A stretch of DNA of 64,000 nucleotides from Pseudomonas lurida (GCF_002563895.1 NZ_PDJB01000001.1:2587501-2651500); one strand, 5' to 3'. Positions 27,054-37,029 are shown, counted from the first letter of the stretch. A program made the numbers and translations. The notes: generated by a model from the letters alone, not told the origin.

Positions 27054-30000
27054 TTATTTCCTGTTTGGATTTGGAATCGAATAGCCTACATAACTTCCAT
27101 CAGCTTTGACCGGTGTAGCCCCTATGATATCTTCTGGATTTACTTTGTGGTGAATAGCAAATTCTTTTTCTTTGGGGTATGGCGTCTGGTTGCCTAGCTC
27201 TAGGTTTATGTCATGACCCTCAATGCTCTTAAGCGTATACAAGTAACCCTTTTTATCTCCATAGCTAGTTGCAAAGGTAATTCCCACTGCGCGGAGAGGC
27301 GATGTACTAATAAAGTTACTTGGTGGGTCAGCACTGTCAACAGCGTGTAAATATAGATCCTCACTATCGCCTTTGCTTTTGAAGCCGTTTTTAAATACCT
27401 CGTTCGGAGGTGTTTTGTCTCCCCGAAAAAGATATTCCTCATCTCTATTTGAAATCGGAGGGTCGGGTTCTGATTTTTTAATTGATGCTTGTGCTGAAGG
27501 TTCTTGAAAACCAGATGAGGGTTTGCATCCCTTTTCATCTGGACATCCATTTAAGCCCAGCGGATCAACCCATCCCGTAGGATTAGGCACGTACTGGTAA
27601 GCATTGATCCCACCCGCCAACTTCACCGGGTCCGGCGTCAGGTAACGACCAACATCCGGATTGTAGTAGCGATGGCGGTTGTAGTGCAGCCCGCTTTCTT
27701 GATCGAAATACTGGCCCTGGAAGCGCAGAGGGTTGTCGATTTTCCCGATGTCGAGACGGCTGATTTCGCCGTAAGCACGGTAATGCGCAGACCAGACGAT
27801 CTCGCCATTCGGAGCGGTGAGTTCCTGCGGGGTGCCAAGGTGGTCGAGTTGGTAGTGGTAGGCCTTGGTTTCCTTTGGGCCGAAGCCTTCCAGCAGCGCC
27901 AGCGGGCGGAAGGTGTTGGGTTCGTAGAGGTAGCTGCGGTGGCGGTTCGCGTGGTGTTCGGCGATGAGTGTGTCGCCTCGCCAGAAGAACTCGGTCGTAA
28001 TGCCATCGACGGTTTTGCTGATTCGCCGCCCAAACGGGTCGTAGCGGTAGCTGGCGGTTTGGCCGTTGGGCGTCTTAATGCCAATCAGGCGATGCTGGCA
28101 GTCGTAGTGGTATTCGGTGACGAGTTGATGGCCTTTGCCGCGGCGTTCGCGGATCAGGTTGCCGTAGGCGTCGTAGTCGTAATGGTGGTCACCCTGGATC
28201 ATCAGGCGATTGCCGGCGACGATATCGGGGCCGGGGCGGTTTTGCATGAGCAGGTTGCCGGCCGGGTCATGGCCGAAGCGTTCTTGCTCGTCTTGGGTGT
28301 GGTCGGCGCGGGTGAGGCGGCTGAGTGGGTCGTAGTGGTAGCGGTGTTCGCCTTTGCGGGTGTCGAGCAGGCGGGTGAGGTTGCTGGATTTGTCGTAGTC
28401 GTAATGACGGCGGTATAGCGGGCCTTCGGCGTCGTTGATGCTCTGGCTGAGCAGGCGTCCCTGGTGGTCGTGTTGGTAGTGGCTGAGCAGTTGACCTTGT
28501 TGGCGTTGCTGTTCGCGACCGGCAGTAAAGAGGTGCGAGGTGAGTACTGCGCCGTTCAGTTCGACGGTGGCGAGGTGACCGCCTTTGGCGTGGTTGAAGG
28601 TGAGACGGTTGTTGTCCGGCAGGCGTAGTGTGTGAAGGTGGCCGCAAGCGTCGTAGCCGTAGCGCAGGGTGCCCCAGCCTTGGTGTTCGGCGGTGAGGCG
28701 GTTTTGGACGTCGTATTCATAGGTCAGGGCCCAGTGGCCGTCGTCGACGCTTAGGAGATTGCCCTGGCGATCGTAGGCATAGTCGACGGCACCACCATCA
28801 GGCAGGGTTTTTCTTACGAGTCGACTGGCATGGTCGCGCTCATAGCGAGTGACCAGCCGACTACCGTCATCACCGTGTTCAGTCTTTTCCTGCAGGTTGC
28901 CGTTGAGGTCGTAGACGTAAGCCGTACGCTGGCCGTCAAACCCGGTTTCCTGCTGGATCAGGCCATTGCTGTGGTACTGAAGCCGGTAGGTCTCGCCGAC
29001 CTCGTTTTCGATCTCGGTCAGTAGCAGCCGAACGTTGTCGTAGCGGTACTTGACCTGGCTGCCATCGGCGTTGATGCGGCGGCTGATCAGGTGCAGGCCG
29101 TCGGCGTATTCGTAGCGGGTGACGTTCCCCAGTTCATCGCGTTCGGAAGTGATTTTTCCGTAAGCGTTGTAGCTGTATTCCCTGCACGCACCGCCCGGTA
29201 GCACCACGCGGATCAACCGACCCACGCTGTCCCACTGATGTTGGGTCAGCGCACCATGCTCATCCTCACGCGCAACTTGTCGTCCGAGATCGTCATAGCG
29301 ATAGCGCTTGATTCCACCATTGGGCAACTGCTCCTCAAGCAACTGCCCACGTTCATTCCACACCAGGCGCTGACAACTGTGATCCGGGTACCAAACGCCA
29401 ACCAGCTGCCCATATTGGTTGTAGCTGTAGTCAGTAGCGTTGCCGTCAGGATCGGTCCTACGCGTAACATCGCCCTGGTCATTCCGCTCGTATTTCCAGA
29501 CTGCTTCACCACGCCGCACAACCCGTACGAATCCGTTGTCATGCTCGTAGGTCGTCGGCTCGTCATCTCCCGGAAACAACGCCACCAGGCGTCCCGCTTC
29601 GTCGTATTGATACGCCGTGATCGCACCGAGAGGATCCTGCTCAACCGTCAGCCGGCCTTTGTCATCGTAGGACTTGAAGTGCTCGGCCCCCTCCGGATCC
29701 ACCCGCTGCACCAGCCGCGCCCGCTGGTCATGCACGTAGACTTCCTGGCTGCCGTCGGCGTTAAACACCGTGACCTGCCCGTTGTCATCCCAGGCATACC
29801 GCGTGTCCATCTGCGAGAAACTCGCCCAATGCCGGACACACCGCGCCGCCTTGCCAGCCCGTTCCCACTCCCAATAGAAACTCGCCCCACCGGCCAATCC
29901 ACGCTCAAGAATCACGTGCTGAGCGTCGTACCGATAAACCTCGCTTTCACCGACCGCATTGGTTGCCGAAATCAGTCGCCCAGCGTCGTCATAGGCGTAG

Positions 30001-31745
30001 GAAACGACGGTCTGCTCCGTCACCCATTCAAAAGGCTCAAGGTCTTTGGCCCGATGAATCTGGTAGTCCACCGCCACGATCCGGCTCGAGGCATAGCGCA
30101 AAAACAGCGAACGCCCCACGCCGTTATCCAGGCGCTCAATGCGCCCCAGAACATCCCGGCAAATGCGCAGCCGGTTGTCATACGCATCGCTGATCGCCGT
30201 CAGCACACCGTCGCGAAAGTGGTAGAAACGTGACGACTGAGCCAGCACCAGTTCATCAGGCAGCGACCCCAAGTAGACCGCTGCTTCGGCCAGGCTATTG
30301 GTGATTGCAGGCCGAGAAACCGTGGGCAAGGGCAGGGTGGTCGAGCGGTTTTCGTGATCGGTCCACACCACTGAGTCGCCGGAAACATTCAGCCGATGCG
30401 CCAGCGAGTGACTCCAGCCAAACCCCAACCCGCAGTCCACTTCCACTGCACTGGTGCGGTACAAGCGTGTCCACTCAAACGGCAGAATCCCGTCCAGCGT
30501 CCCATCGGTCAGGGTCAGCAGTTCCTCGCCCGTGACCATCGACACCGGGCAACCGTTCGTGGCGGTTTTTTCCGAAGACGCAGCGGCATCCCCATTGGGA
30601 TTGCGAGCAGTAGACGGCACGTCATCCACGTGCTCTTTCTGCTTCAGCACCGCGTTCTGCCGCGCCTTCCAGCGCATTTGCATCGTGCCTTGCCTGAGCC
30701 CGCCAACCACGCCGCGAACCGCGACCGCCTTGTAGCGATCCACCGCCTGCATGAACGTCGTCAGAATCGCCAAAAGGCCCCTGACAAATCCCACCGCCAC
30801 ATCAAGAATCCGTGATCCGTACTTGACCAACCGCAAGCTCAAATACGCCACACCCGCTGCTGGCAAGGCGATGGTCAACACCGCGCCAATCACCAGGTCA
30901 ATCAGCAGCGATACCATGAACCCAGCCGCCACTTCGGCAATTTCGTCGGGGGGCAATGCGTCCAGCCAGATCATCGCTGTGCGCAGCAACAGGTACAGCG
31001 CGGCTTCATCACTGGCGAGTAACATCGCCTGTTCCATGACCTTGGGTGCAGCGGTGGCGATTTGCGCCAATTCGGCGGCTGCGGCGCCCAACTGCTCGAC
31101 GTAGTTCAGCGGGGCTTCAAGAATCGCCTGGACCTGCTTGATGCTGTCCCACACTTCGCGAATCGCCGCCCAGCTGCCTGCCAATACGCCGCTGCCAATC
31201 GCGCTGGCGGTTGACCGCTCCCAGTGCGGTTTAAAGCCAGACCACTGTGCCCGGAGCCACTGCTCCAAGTCCCCCATCAGTCCGGCGTAAGAGGCAAACA
31301 AAGCCTCGACCTGTTCCTCGGACACTTCGCCCTGCACCCGCACCTGATAGCGCCTGCCTGCCGCGCAGTGGTGGGAACCCTGACCCCGTTCATCCAGCAT
31401 CACCACAGTGGAAATGCCGTCATCCAGGTCGATGACCTCCACCGGGATATTGCCAATCGGCACGTCGTACACCGACTCGAACAGGCTTTCGATCTTCAGT
31501 TCACCGCCCATCGGGCACTGGGTCACGGTCGCAAAGTCAGCATCTGAAATGCTTGCCGAACGCTGCGAATCCCCGGCCCGCAACACCCGGTCCATCCCCA
31601 GCAACGACGGCATGTCCAGCCCATGGCTGACCGAATCCAGCGCACGCGAATACCACGCAGCCATCTGCTGGCGATACATCACCAGGCTTTGATGAAAGCC
31701 ATCCAGTTCATGGTCGATCAGGGCAATGTGGGCAGCGTGGGTCAT
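27054..31745 (-). CDS. Rhs polymorphic toxin with ADP-ribosyltransferase tip
   Basis: A 1563-residue Rhs protein. The N-terminal 350 residues include two or more hydrophobic segments (about 275-345, e.g. LIDLVIGAVLTIALPAAGVA). A DUF6531-type segment starts near 385 (NGCPVSMVTGEELLTLTDGT), then YD repeats form the shell, and the core ends with DPLGL near 1398. The 165-residue tip carries an R-S-E ADP-ribosyltransferase pattern: YLFRGD (Arg1441), FISTS (1478-1482) and KEKE (Glu1526/Glu1528), ordered as in cholera and heat-labile enterotoxin A chains. ATG 31745 is chosen; a TTG eight codons earlier lacks a binding site. No PAAR motif or VgrG gene is adjacent, so the delivery route is unclear, though type VI secretion is usual. 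Confidence 0.88.
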   Translation of the reverse strand: MTHAAHIALIDHELDGFHQSLVMYRQQMAAWYSRALDSVSHGLDMPSLLGMDRVLRAGDSQRSASISDADFATVTQCPMGGELKIESLFESVYDVPIGNIPVEVIDLDDGISTVVMLDERGQGSHHCAAGRRYQVRVQGEVSEEQVEALFASYAGLMGDLEQWLRAQWSGFKPHWERSTASAIGSGVLAGSWAAIREVWDSIKQVQAILEAPLNYVEQLGAAAAELAQIATAAPKVMEQAMLLASDEAALYLLLRTAMIWLDALPPDEIAEVAAGFMVSLLIDLVIGAVLTIALPAAGVAYLSLRLVKYGSRILDVAVGFVRGLLAILTTFMQAVDRYKAVAVRGVVGGLRQGTMQMRWKARQNAVLKQKEHVDDVPSTARNPNGDAAASSEKTATNGCPVSMVTGEELLTLTDGTLDGILPFEWTRLYRTSAVEVDCGLGFGWSHSLAHRLNVSGDSVVWTDHENRSTTLPLPTVSRPAITNSLAEAAVYLGSLPDELVLAQSSRFYHFRDGVLTAISDAYDNRLRICRDVLGRIERLDNGVGRSLFLRYASSRIVAVDYQIHRAKDLEPFEWVTEQTVVSYAYDDAGRLISATNAVGESEVYRYDAQHVILERGLAGGASFYWEWERAGKAARCVRHWASFSQMDTRYAWDDNGQVTVFNADGSQEVYVHDQRARLVQRVDPEGAEHFKSYDDKGRLTVEQDPLGAITAYQYDEAGRLVALFPGDDEPTTYEHDNGFVRVVRRGEAVWKYERNDQGDVTRRTDPDGNATDYSYNQYGQLVGVWYPDHSCQRLVWNERGQLLEEQLPNGGIKRYRYDDLGRQVAREDEHGALTQHQWDSVGRLIRVVLPGGACREYSYNAYGKITSERDELGNVTRYEYADGLHLISRRINADGSQVKYRYDNVRLLLTEIENEVGETYRLQYHSNGLIQQETGFDGQRTAYVYDLNGNLQEKTEHGDDGSRLVTRYERDHASRLVRKTLPDGGAVDYAYDRQGNLLSVDDGHWALTYEYDVQNRLTAEHQGWGTLRYGYDACGHLHTLRLPDNNRLTFNHAKGGHLATVELNGAVLTSHLFTAGREQQRQQGQLLSHYQHDHQGRLLSQSINDAEGPLYRRHYDYDKSSNLTRLLDTRKGEHRYHYDPLSRLTRADHTQDEQERFGHDPAGNLLMQNRPGPDIVAGNRLMIQGDHHYDYDAYGNLIRERRGKGHQLVTEYHYDCQHRLIGIKTPNGQTASYRYDPFGRRISKTVDGITTEFFWRGDTLIAEHHANRHRSYLYEPNTFRPLALLEGFGPKETKAYHYQLDHLGTPQELTAPNGEIVWSAHYRAYGEISRLDIGKIDNPLRFQGQYFDQESGLHYNRHRYYNPDVGRYLTPDPVKLAGGINAYQYVPNPTGWVDPLGLNGCPDEKGCKPSSGFQEPSAQASIKKSEPDPPISNRDEEYLFRGDKTPPNEVFKNGFKSKGDSEDLYLHAVDSADPPSNFISTSPLRAVGITFATSYGDKKGYLYTLKSIEGHDINLELGNQTPYPKEKEFAIHHKVNPEDIIGATPVKADGSYVGYSIPNPNRK

Positions 31746-31998
31746 CCGTGACGTCTCGACAAAGGGCAAGGCGTCGGAGCATGCCGCAGCAAAAGGCGTC
31801 TGGATGAACGGATAAAAAATTCAGAAAAGACCGACTACGCAGGTGGAAAAACCGCGAGAAGCCCACCCGATGGGCTACACAAAAAACCGACAAACCTGAT
31901 TGCGGCATTGCTTCTCAAATAAAAATCGCTCGCATCCTTGCCCGATTTCCCGACATGGCCGTCATGGTTAATAGAACCTCCATTACGCAGGATTTCCC

Positions 31999-34500
31999 AT
32001 GTCGCGCCTTGCTCGTCCCTTGCATCCACTGGCCTTGTCAGTGGCGATGGCTTTTGCCGCCGTGCCGTTACTGACCGTCCAGTCGTCCTTCGCCGAAGAG
32101 AGCAGCAGCGCGGAGCGTCGCTTCTCGATTCCTGCCGGCGACTTGAGCCAGGCACTCAATAGCTTGGCCGAGCAGGCGGGCCTGGTACTGGCCTTCGATG
32201 CAGGCTTGACGCGGGGCAAGCGCAGCAAGGGGCTGAGCGGGCAATACGACACCGATGTGGCGTTGAACCAATTGCTCGCCGGCAGTGGCCTGCAAGCCCT
32301 GAAGATCGCCGGTGACCGTTACCGCTTGGAAGCCATCCCGGATAACGGCGGCGCCATGGAGCTGCAGGCCACCACTATCAGTGGCGCGTACCAGGCTGAA
32401 AGCCCGAACGGGCCAGTGTCCGGTTATGTGGCGACGCGCAGCTTGTCGGGCACCAAGACCGATACCGCGCTGATCGAAACCCCGCAGTCGATTTCCATCG
32501 TCACCAAAGACCAGATGCGCGCGCAAAACGCCGAGAGCCTCAACCAGATCCTGCGCTACAGCGCCGCCGTCATCCCGGAAACCCGTGGCGCCACCGCGTC
32601 GCGCCTGGACCAACTGACTATCCGTGGTTTCGCCCCGGCGACTTACCTTGATGGCCTGCGCATGCCATCGAGCCGTGATGCCTTGCCGCAGAAAGACGCT
32701 TTCGACCTGGAGCGCGTAGAAGTGCTGCGTGGCCCGGCCTCGGTGTTGTACGGCCAGGGCACGCCGAGTGGTGTGATCAACATGGTCAGCAAGCGCCCGC
32801 TGGACACCCCGTTTCATGAAGTGGGTGTGGAATACGGCACCTTCAACAAGAAGCGCACCACCTTCGACTTGAGCGGCCCGCTGGATGATCAGGGTGTGTA
32901 CGCCTACCGTGTGGCCGGGCTTATCGACGATGCCGATGGCCAGGTGGAACACACCGAGACGCGCCGTCAGTCGCTGTCCAGTGCCTTCACCTGGCGCCCG
33001 GACGATGCCACCTCGCTGACCCTGCTGGGCCATTTCCAGAAGGACCCCAAGGGCGCGTCCTACGGCTCGGTGCCGGCCTGGGGCTCTGTACTGCACAGCC
33101 CGACCGGGCGCAGCATCGATGTGGATTTCTACGATGGTGAAAAGAACTTCGAGAAAAGCGACCGCGAGTACTACTCCATCGGCTGGGCGTTCGAGCACCA
33201 CTTCGATGACGTATGGACCGTACGCCAGAATGCGCGGTACCTGCGCAGCGAAGGCCAGTATCGCAGCCTCTATAACAACTACTTGCTGACGGATTACCGC
33301 ACCATCCGCCGCTCGACCATCGCCAGCGATGTCGACATGGATGCCTACACCCTCGACAACCAGTTGCAGGCCAAATTCGAGACAGGCCCGTTGCAGCACA
33401 CCTTGTTGATGGGGCTCGACTACCAGAACAACAGCACCGACACCCAGTCCGGTTCAGGCGTGTACACCGCAGGCCCGACCCTGGATATCTTCGATCCGGT
33501 CTATGGCGCGGCGGTCCCGGTGCCGGCCTACACCACCGACGGCACATCGCGCAGCGAGCAGACCGGCGTGTACCTGCAGGAACAGATGAAGTGGGACAAG
33601 TGGGTGTTGCTGCTGGGTGGCCGTTATGACTGGGCCAGCACCGATAACAGTACCCAGACCATCAGCAGCGGCGCCAAGAGCAAGTCGTCCTTGGACAGCA
33701 AGGCGTTTACCGGGCGTATCGGCCTGGTCTACCTCTTCGATAATGGCCTGGCGCCGTATGCCAGCTACGCGGAGTCGTTCAACCCGCAATCGGGTACCGG
33801 CTACGGCGGCTCGGTGTTCAAGCCGACCGAAGGCAAGCAGTATGAAGTCGGCATCAAGTACCAGCCGCCGGGTAGCAACAGTTTTATCACCGCCGCGATC
33901 TTCGACCTGCGCCAGACCAACGTGCTGACCACCGACCCGGATCCCACCCACCTGTGTGGCACCGGGCGCTGCCAGAGCCAGGACGGCGAAGTGCAATCGC
34001 GTGGCTTTGAGCTGGAAGGCAAGGCCAGCCTCAACGATAACCTGGACATCACCGCAGCCTACGCGTACCTGGACAATCGCATCAGCAAGTCCAACAACAC
34101 CGTGCGTTATGCACCCATCAGCGATATTGGCGCAGGCCCGGCCATCGCCGCCAAAGGCACCACCACCTATGGGGTTCCGCGCCACACGGCCTCGGCCTGG
34201 GCTGACTACACCTTCCACGACGGTCACCTCAAGGGCTTCGGCGCCGGTGCAGGCGCGCGTTATGTCGGGTCTTCCTGGGGCGATACCGCCAACACGCTGA
34301 AGGTCCCGGGCTACACCTTGTTCGATGCCGCCGTGCACTATGACATCCCGAACATCACCAGCCTGAAGGACAACCTGCGCCTGGCGCTCAACGCCACCAA
34401 CCTTGCGAACAAAGAGTATGTCGCGTCCTGCTACTCCTATTCGTGGTGCTGGTATGGCTCGCAACGCACCGTGCAGGCGAGTGCGACCTACCAATGGTGA
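31999..34500 (+). CDS. TonB-dependent siderophore receptor with STN domain
   Basis: An 833-residue receptor: signal peptide (about 1-32), STN secretin/TonB short N-terminal domain (about 45-100, FSIPAGDLSQALNSLAEQAG), plug (about 155-265, with RVEVLRGPASVLYGQGTPSG) and a barrel ending in the terminal tryptophan (SATYQW). Such domain order is typical of FoxA/FiuA/FpvA-type ferric siderophore receptors, whose STN domain contacts a FecR-like anti-sigma factor. No fecI/fecR pair lies next to it, so any signalling partner is elsewhere. CYSYSWCWYG near the end is typical of hydroxamate-type receptors. Start ATG 31999 follows GGATTTCCC. No convincing Fur box was recognised. Confidence 0.88.
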   Translation: MSRLARPLHPLALSVAMAFAAVPLLTVQSSFAEESSSAERRFSIPAGDLSQALNSLAEQAGLVLAFDAGLTRGKRSKGLSGQYDTDVALNQLLAGSGLQALKIAGDRYRLEAIPDNGGAMELQATTISGAYQAESPNGPVSGYVATRSLSGTKTDTALIETPQSISIVTKDQMRAQNAESLNQILRYSAAVIPETRGATASRLDQLTIRGFAPATYLDGLRMPSSRDALPQKDAFDLERVEVLRGPASVLYGQGTPSGVINMVSKRPLDTPFHEVGVEYGTFNKKRTTFDLSGPLDDQGVYAYRVAGLIDDADGQVEHTETRRQSLSSAFTWRPDDATSLTLLGHFQKDPKGASYGSVPAWGSVLHSPTGRSIDVDFYDGEKNFEKSDREYYSIGWAFEHHFDDVWTVRQNARYLRSEGQYRSLYNNYLLTDYRTIRRSTIASDVDMDAYTLDNQLQAKFETGPLQHTLLMGLDYQNNSTDTQSGSGVYTAGPTLDIFDPVYGAAVPVPAYTTDGTSRSEQTGVYLQEQMKWDKWVLLLGGRYDWASTDNSTQTISSGAKSKSSLDSKAFTGRIGLVYLFDNGLAPYASYAESFNPQSGTGYGGSVFKPTEGKQYEVGIKYQPPGSNSFITAAIFDLRQTNVLTTDPDPTHLCGTGRCQSQDGEVQSRGFELEGKASLNDNLDITAAYAYLDNRISKSNNTVRYAPISDIGAGPAIAAKGTTTYGVPRHTASAWADYTFHDGHLKGFGAGAGARYVGSSWGDTANTLKVPGYTLFDAAVHYDIPNITSLKDNLRLALNATNLANKEYVASCYSYSWCWYGSQRTVQASATYQW

Positions 34501-34634
34501 GGTGAAAAAAAGCTACGGCCTCGCTGGCTGGGGGGCCGGTGATACCGTGCGCAGTAAGGCAATTTAATGGCCCCCCTGTCACCCAATTCTCGCCAGAATC
34601 ACTTTTATTTTCAGGTGGTTAGGTGGGGATGCAA

Positions 34635-34964
34635 ATGCGCACTGTTGGAATCATGCTGATCGCCTGCTCCCTGGCCGGCGGCGCGGCTGCCGTGCAGGCA
34701 CGGGAGCTGCGCGAGGGTGACAAGTACATGTGCAGTTGGGGCGCCGGTACGGCCGCCAGGGCCCAGGAGCTCAAGTTGTCGGGTGTGTCGCTGTACGCGG
34801 CGCGGCAGAAGATCCAGACGATGAAATTCAACAAATCGTGGATGCGCATGATGGCCATGGGCATCACCGAACAAACCTACGACAGCCGTTCACGGCTCAA
34901 GCCCGAGGCGATTCGCCAGGGCTTCTACCAGGATTGCGTGCGTTACAAAGTCGCGCGTAAATGA
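34635..34964 (+). CDS. Small exported hypothetical protein
   Basis: About 109 residues starting with a signal peptide (MRTVGIMLIACSLAGGAAAV then QA). The mature part has one early cysteine (YMCSWG) and one late cysteine (YQDCVRYK), possibly a disulfide pair, and otherwise polar helices. ATG 34635 is preferred because AGGTGGGG lies five to seven bases upstream; GTG 34623 and ATG 34629 are in the same frame. No family recognised. It converges on the LysR gene, with only four bases between stops. Confidence 0.6.
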   Translation: MRTVGIMLIACSLAGGAAAVQARELREGDKYMCSWGAGTAARAQELKLSGVSLYAARQKIQTMKFNKSWMRMMAMGITEQTYDSRSRLKPEAIRQGFYQDCVRYKVARK

Positions 34965-34968
34965 TCGC

Positions 34969-35868
34969 CTAGCGCGACAGCGGTGAGCTGGCATCTTCCT
35001 GGAAGTACACCTTCGCCGTTTCAATAAATCGTCGATTGGCCTGGGACAGGTACTCGCTCGCACGCCAGCACAGGTTGAAGTGCATGAACTGTGCAGGCTC
35101 GAAAGACACGCCTGCGAGCCCGGGCTCCTGTTCCTGCACCGAGCGCAGCAGGGTTGATAGGCCCATCCCGTTGCGGGTGGCCGTAATCACCAGTGGGACG
35201 AAATTGCTCTCTAGGGCGATGGTGAACCGCACGCGTGCGCTGTTGCAGAAGGCATCCAGCAGATGGCGCTGCAGGAAGGTATTGTCGAATACCAGCATGG
35301 GCTCGTCCTGCAGCCGCGCAGCCGGGATGGAAGACGCGCCCGCCAGCGGGTGCTGCTCCTGCATGCATAGCACCATTTCATCGCTGCCCAGCAGCACCGA
35401 CTCCCAGTCCGGGTCCACACGCCGTGACTCCAGCAACGCGACGTCGATGTCCCGTGTCGCCAGGCGCTCACTGATGTCATCGGCACTGCCTTCCACTACA
35501 TGCATGGCGATACCGGGGTAGCGCGCGCGAAATTGCATCAACAGTTCCGGAATATGGCGGATGCCATACATGGGCGGTACGCCGACGCGTATCTCGCCGC
35601 TATGCAGTTGGGTCAGGTCTTGCAACTCACGGCGAGCGCCGGCCAAGCCTTGCAGGCAGGCTTCGGCACGTGCCAGGAACAACTGGCCTTCGGCTGTCAC
35701 GCTGATCTGCCGCGTGGCACGGTTGAACAAGGCGACGCCCAACTCATCCTCCAACCGGCTCACCGCCATGCTCAGCGCCGGTTGTGCCACGTGTAGCGCT
35801 TGGGCCGCCTTGGTGAAGCTGCCTTGGCGGGCAATCTCGACGCAGTACTCCAACGCTTTGAGGTTCAT
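34969..35868 (-). CDS. LysR-family transcriptional regulator
   Basis: A 299-residue LysR regulator: winged helix-turn-helix at residues 1-60 (ALEYCVEIARQGSFTKAAQA and QPALSMAVSRLEDELG) and a periplasmic-binding-like effector domain from about 90. It is divergent from the AbrB-family transporter gene with a 108-base shared region, so it probably controls that gene. The effector is unknown; the neighbouring FAH-type hydrolase hints at an aromatic or keto acid. Confidence 0.88.
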   Translation of the reverse strand: MNLKALEYCVEIARQGSFTKAAQALHVAQPALSMAVSRLEDELGVALFNRATRQISVTAEGQLFLARAEACLQGLAGARRELQDLTQLHSGEIRVGVPPMYGIRHIPELLMQFRARYPGIAMHVVEGSADDISERLATRDIDVALLESRRVDPDWESVLLGSDEMVLCMQEQHPLAGASSIPAARLQDEPMLVFDNTFLQRHLLDAFCNSARVRFTIALESNFVPLVITATRNGMGLSTLLRSVQEQEPGLAGVSFEPAQFMHFNLCWRASEYLSQANRRFIETAKVYFQEDASSPLSR

Positions 35869-35976
35869 AAGGCTCGCATAACAAAGTGTGATGGATGGCT
35901 TAACAAATAGATATTTTCTGTGATGAAGGCAAGTCTATAACCTGTCGGCATTCTTCTCCATGCCGAGTGCCAGACA

Positions 35977-37029
35977 ATGCTCAACCTTCGCCCATACTGG
36001 CTCCTCACCCTGATTGTCGGCGCGTTGGGCGGCAGCCTCGCCAGTTGGGCGGGGTGGCCGTTGCCCTGGGTGATCGGCTCGCTGGTGGCCGTGATGCTCA
36101 CGCGCTGCGCCGGCGGCCTGGTGCCGGAAATTCCCCATGGCCGTCAAGCCGGGCAACTCATCGTGGCGGTCGCCATCGGCTGTCATTTCACGTTGCCGGT
36201 GATGCAGCAGGTGGTGGCTCATTTGGGGTTGATCGTCACGGCCGTGATGCTGACGCTGGTGCTGGCGTTGTGCTCGGTGTTGATCCTGCATCGCTGGGGC
36301 GTGACCTTCGGCACGGCGTTCTTTGCCTTGATGCCCGCCAACTCCAGCGAGATGGTCCACCTAGGGCGCCAACGCCAGGCGGATACCAGCTTTATCGCCG
36401 CCGCCCATAGTCTGCGCCTGCTGCTGATCTTGTTGACGGTGCCCGCAGTTGCCACGTTCGGCCTGCCGGCTGTGACCGCGCATGCGCCGATGCCGGTGAT
36501 CTGGCCGTGGCTGATCTTCATTCTGGCAATGAGCTGGCTGGCGGCCCTCGGTTTCAAGCAGTGCAAGCTGCCCAACCCGTGGACGTTCGGGCCGTTCCTG
36601 ATCTGCGCGGTGGGGGTGGGCTGCAATCAGTTGTCGATGAGCATGCCGGGGTGGCTCAGTGGTAGCGGGCAGTTGCTGATCGGCTGTGCCTTGGGCGTTG
36701 CCTTTGACCGCAGTTTCATGCGCCGCGCACCGGGGTTGCTGGCCAAGGTGATGCTGTTATTGACTGCTTCGGTGGTCACCACCGCGCTGGCTGCCTGGGC
36801 ACTCGGTACGGGGTTAGGCATGCCATGGCTGTCGCTGGCCCTGGGCATGATGCCCGGCAGTGCGCCGGAAATGAGCCTGACCGCCGAGGCCCTGGGCCTG
36901 GCCGTCACCCTGGTGACGGCGATGCAGGTGATCCGCATGCTGCTGATCCAGGCGGCTTGCCTGCCGCTGTTTCGCCTGCTGGATCGGGCCCCGCAGGTGC
37001 AAGCACCGGCCAGTGCAAATTCTGCGTAA
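35977..37029 (+). CDS. AbrB-family integral membrane protein
   Basis: A 350-residue protein with about ten hydrophobic segments arranged as two related halves, the AbrB/Gneg_AbrB_dup architecture (PF05145). Diagnostic stretches are GRQAGQLIVAVAIG near residue 48, FFALMPANSSEMVHLGRQ near 110, and the second-half equivalent LGMMPGSAPEMSLTAEALGL near 290. Despite old annotations as ammonia monooxygenase or regulator, this family looks like a transporter. It is divergent from the LysR gene and 66 bases before the FAH hydrolase. Confidence 0.85.
   Translation: MLNLRPYWLLTLIVGALGGSLASWAGWPLPWVIGSLVAVMLTRCAGGLVPEIPHGRQAGQLIVAVAIGCHFTLPVMQQVVAHLGLIVTAVMLTLVLALCSVLILHRWGVTFGTAFFALMPANSSEMVHLGRQRQADTSFIAAAHSLRLLLILLTVPAVATFGLPAVTAHAPMPVIWPWLIFILAMSWLAALGFKQCKLPNPWTFGPFLICAVGVGCNQLSMSMPGWLSGSGQLLIGCALGVAFDRSFMRRAPGLLAKVMLLLTASVVTTALAAWALGTGLGMPWLSLALGMMPGSAPEMSLTAEALGLAVTLVTAMQVIRMLLIQAACLPLFRLLDRAPQVQAPASANSA

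Noticed and set aside
31900..31990. Possible Fur box before the STN-type TonB receptor
   Set aside because: TTCTCAAATAAAAATCGC is AT-rich but keeps too few positions of the 19-base Fur consensus to support a call by eye.
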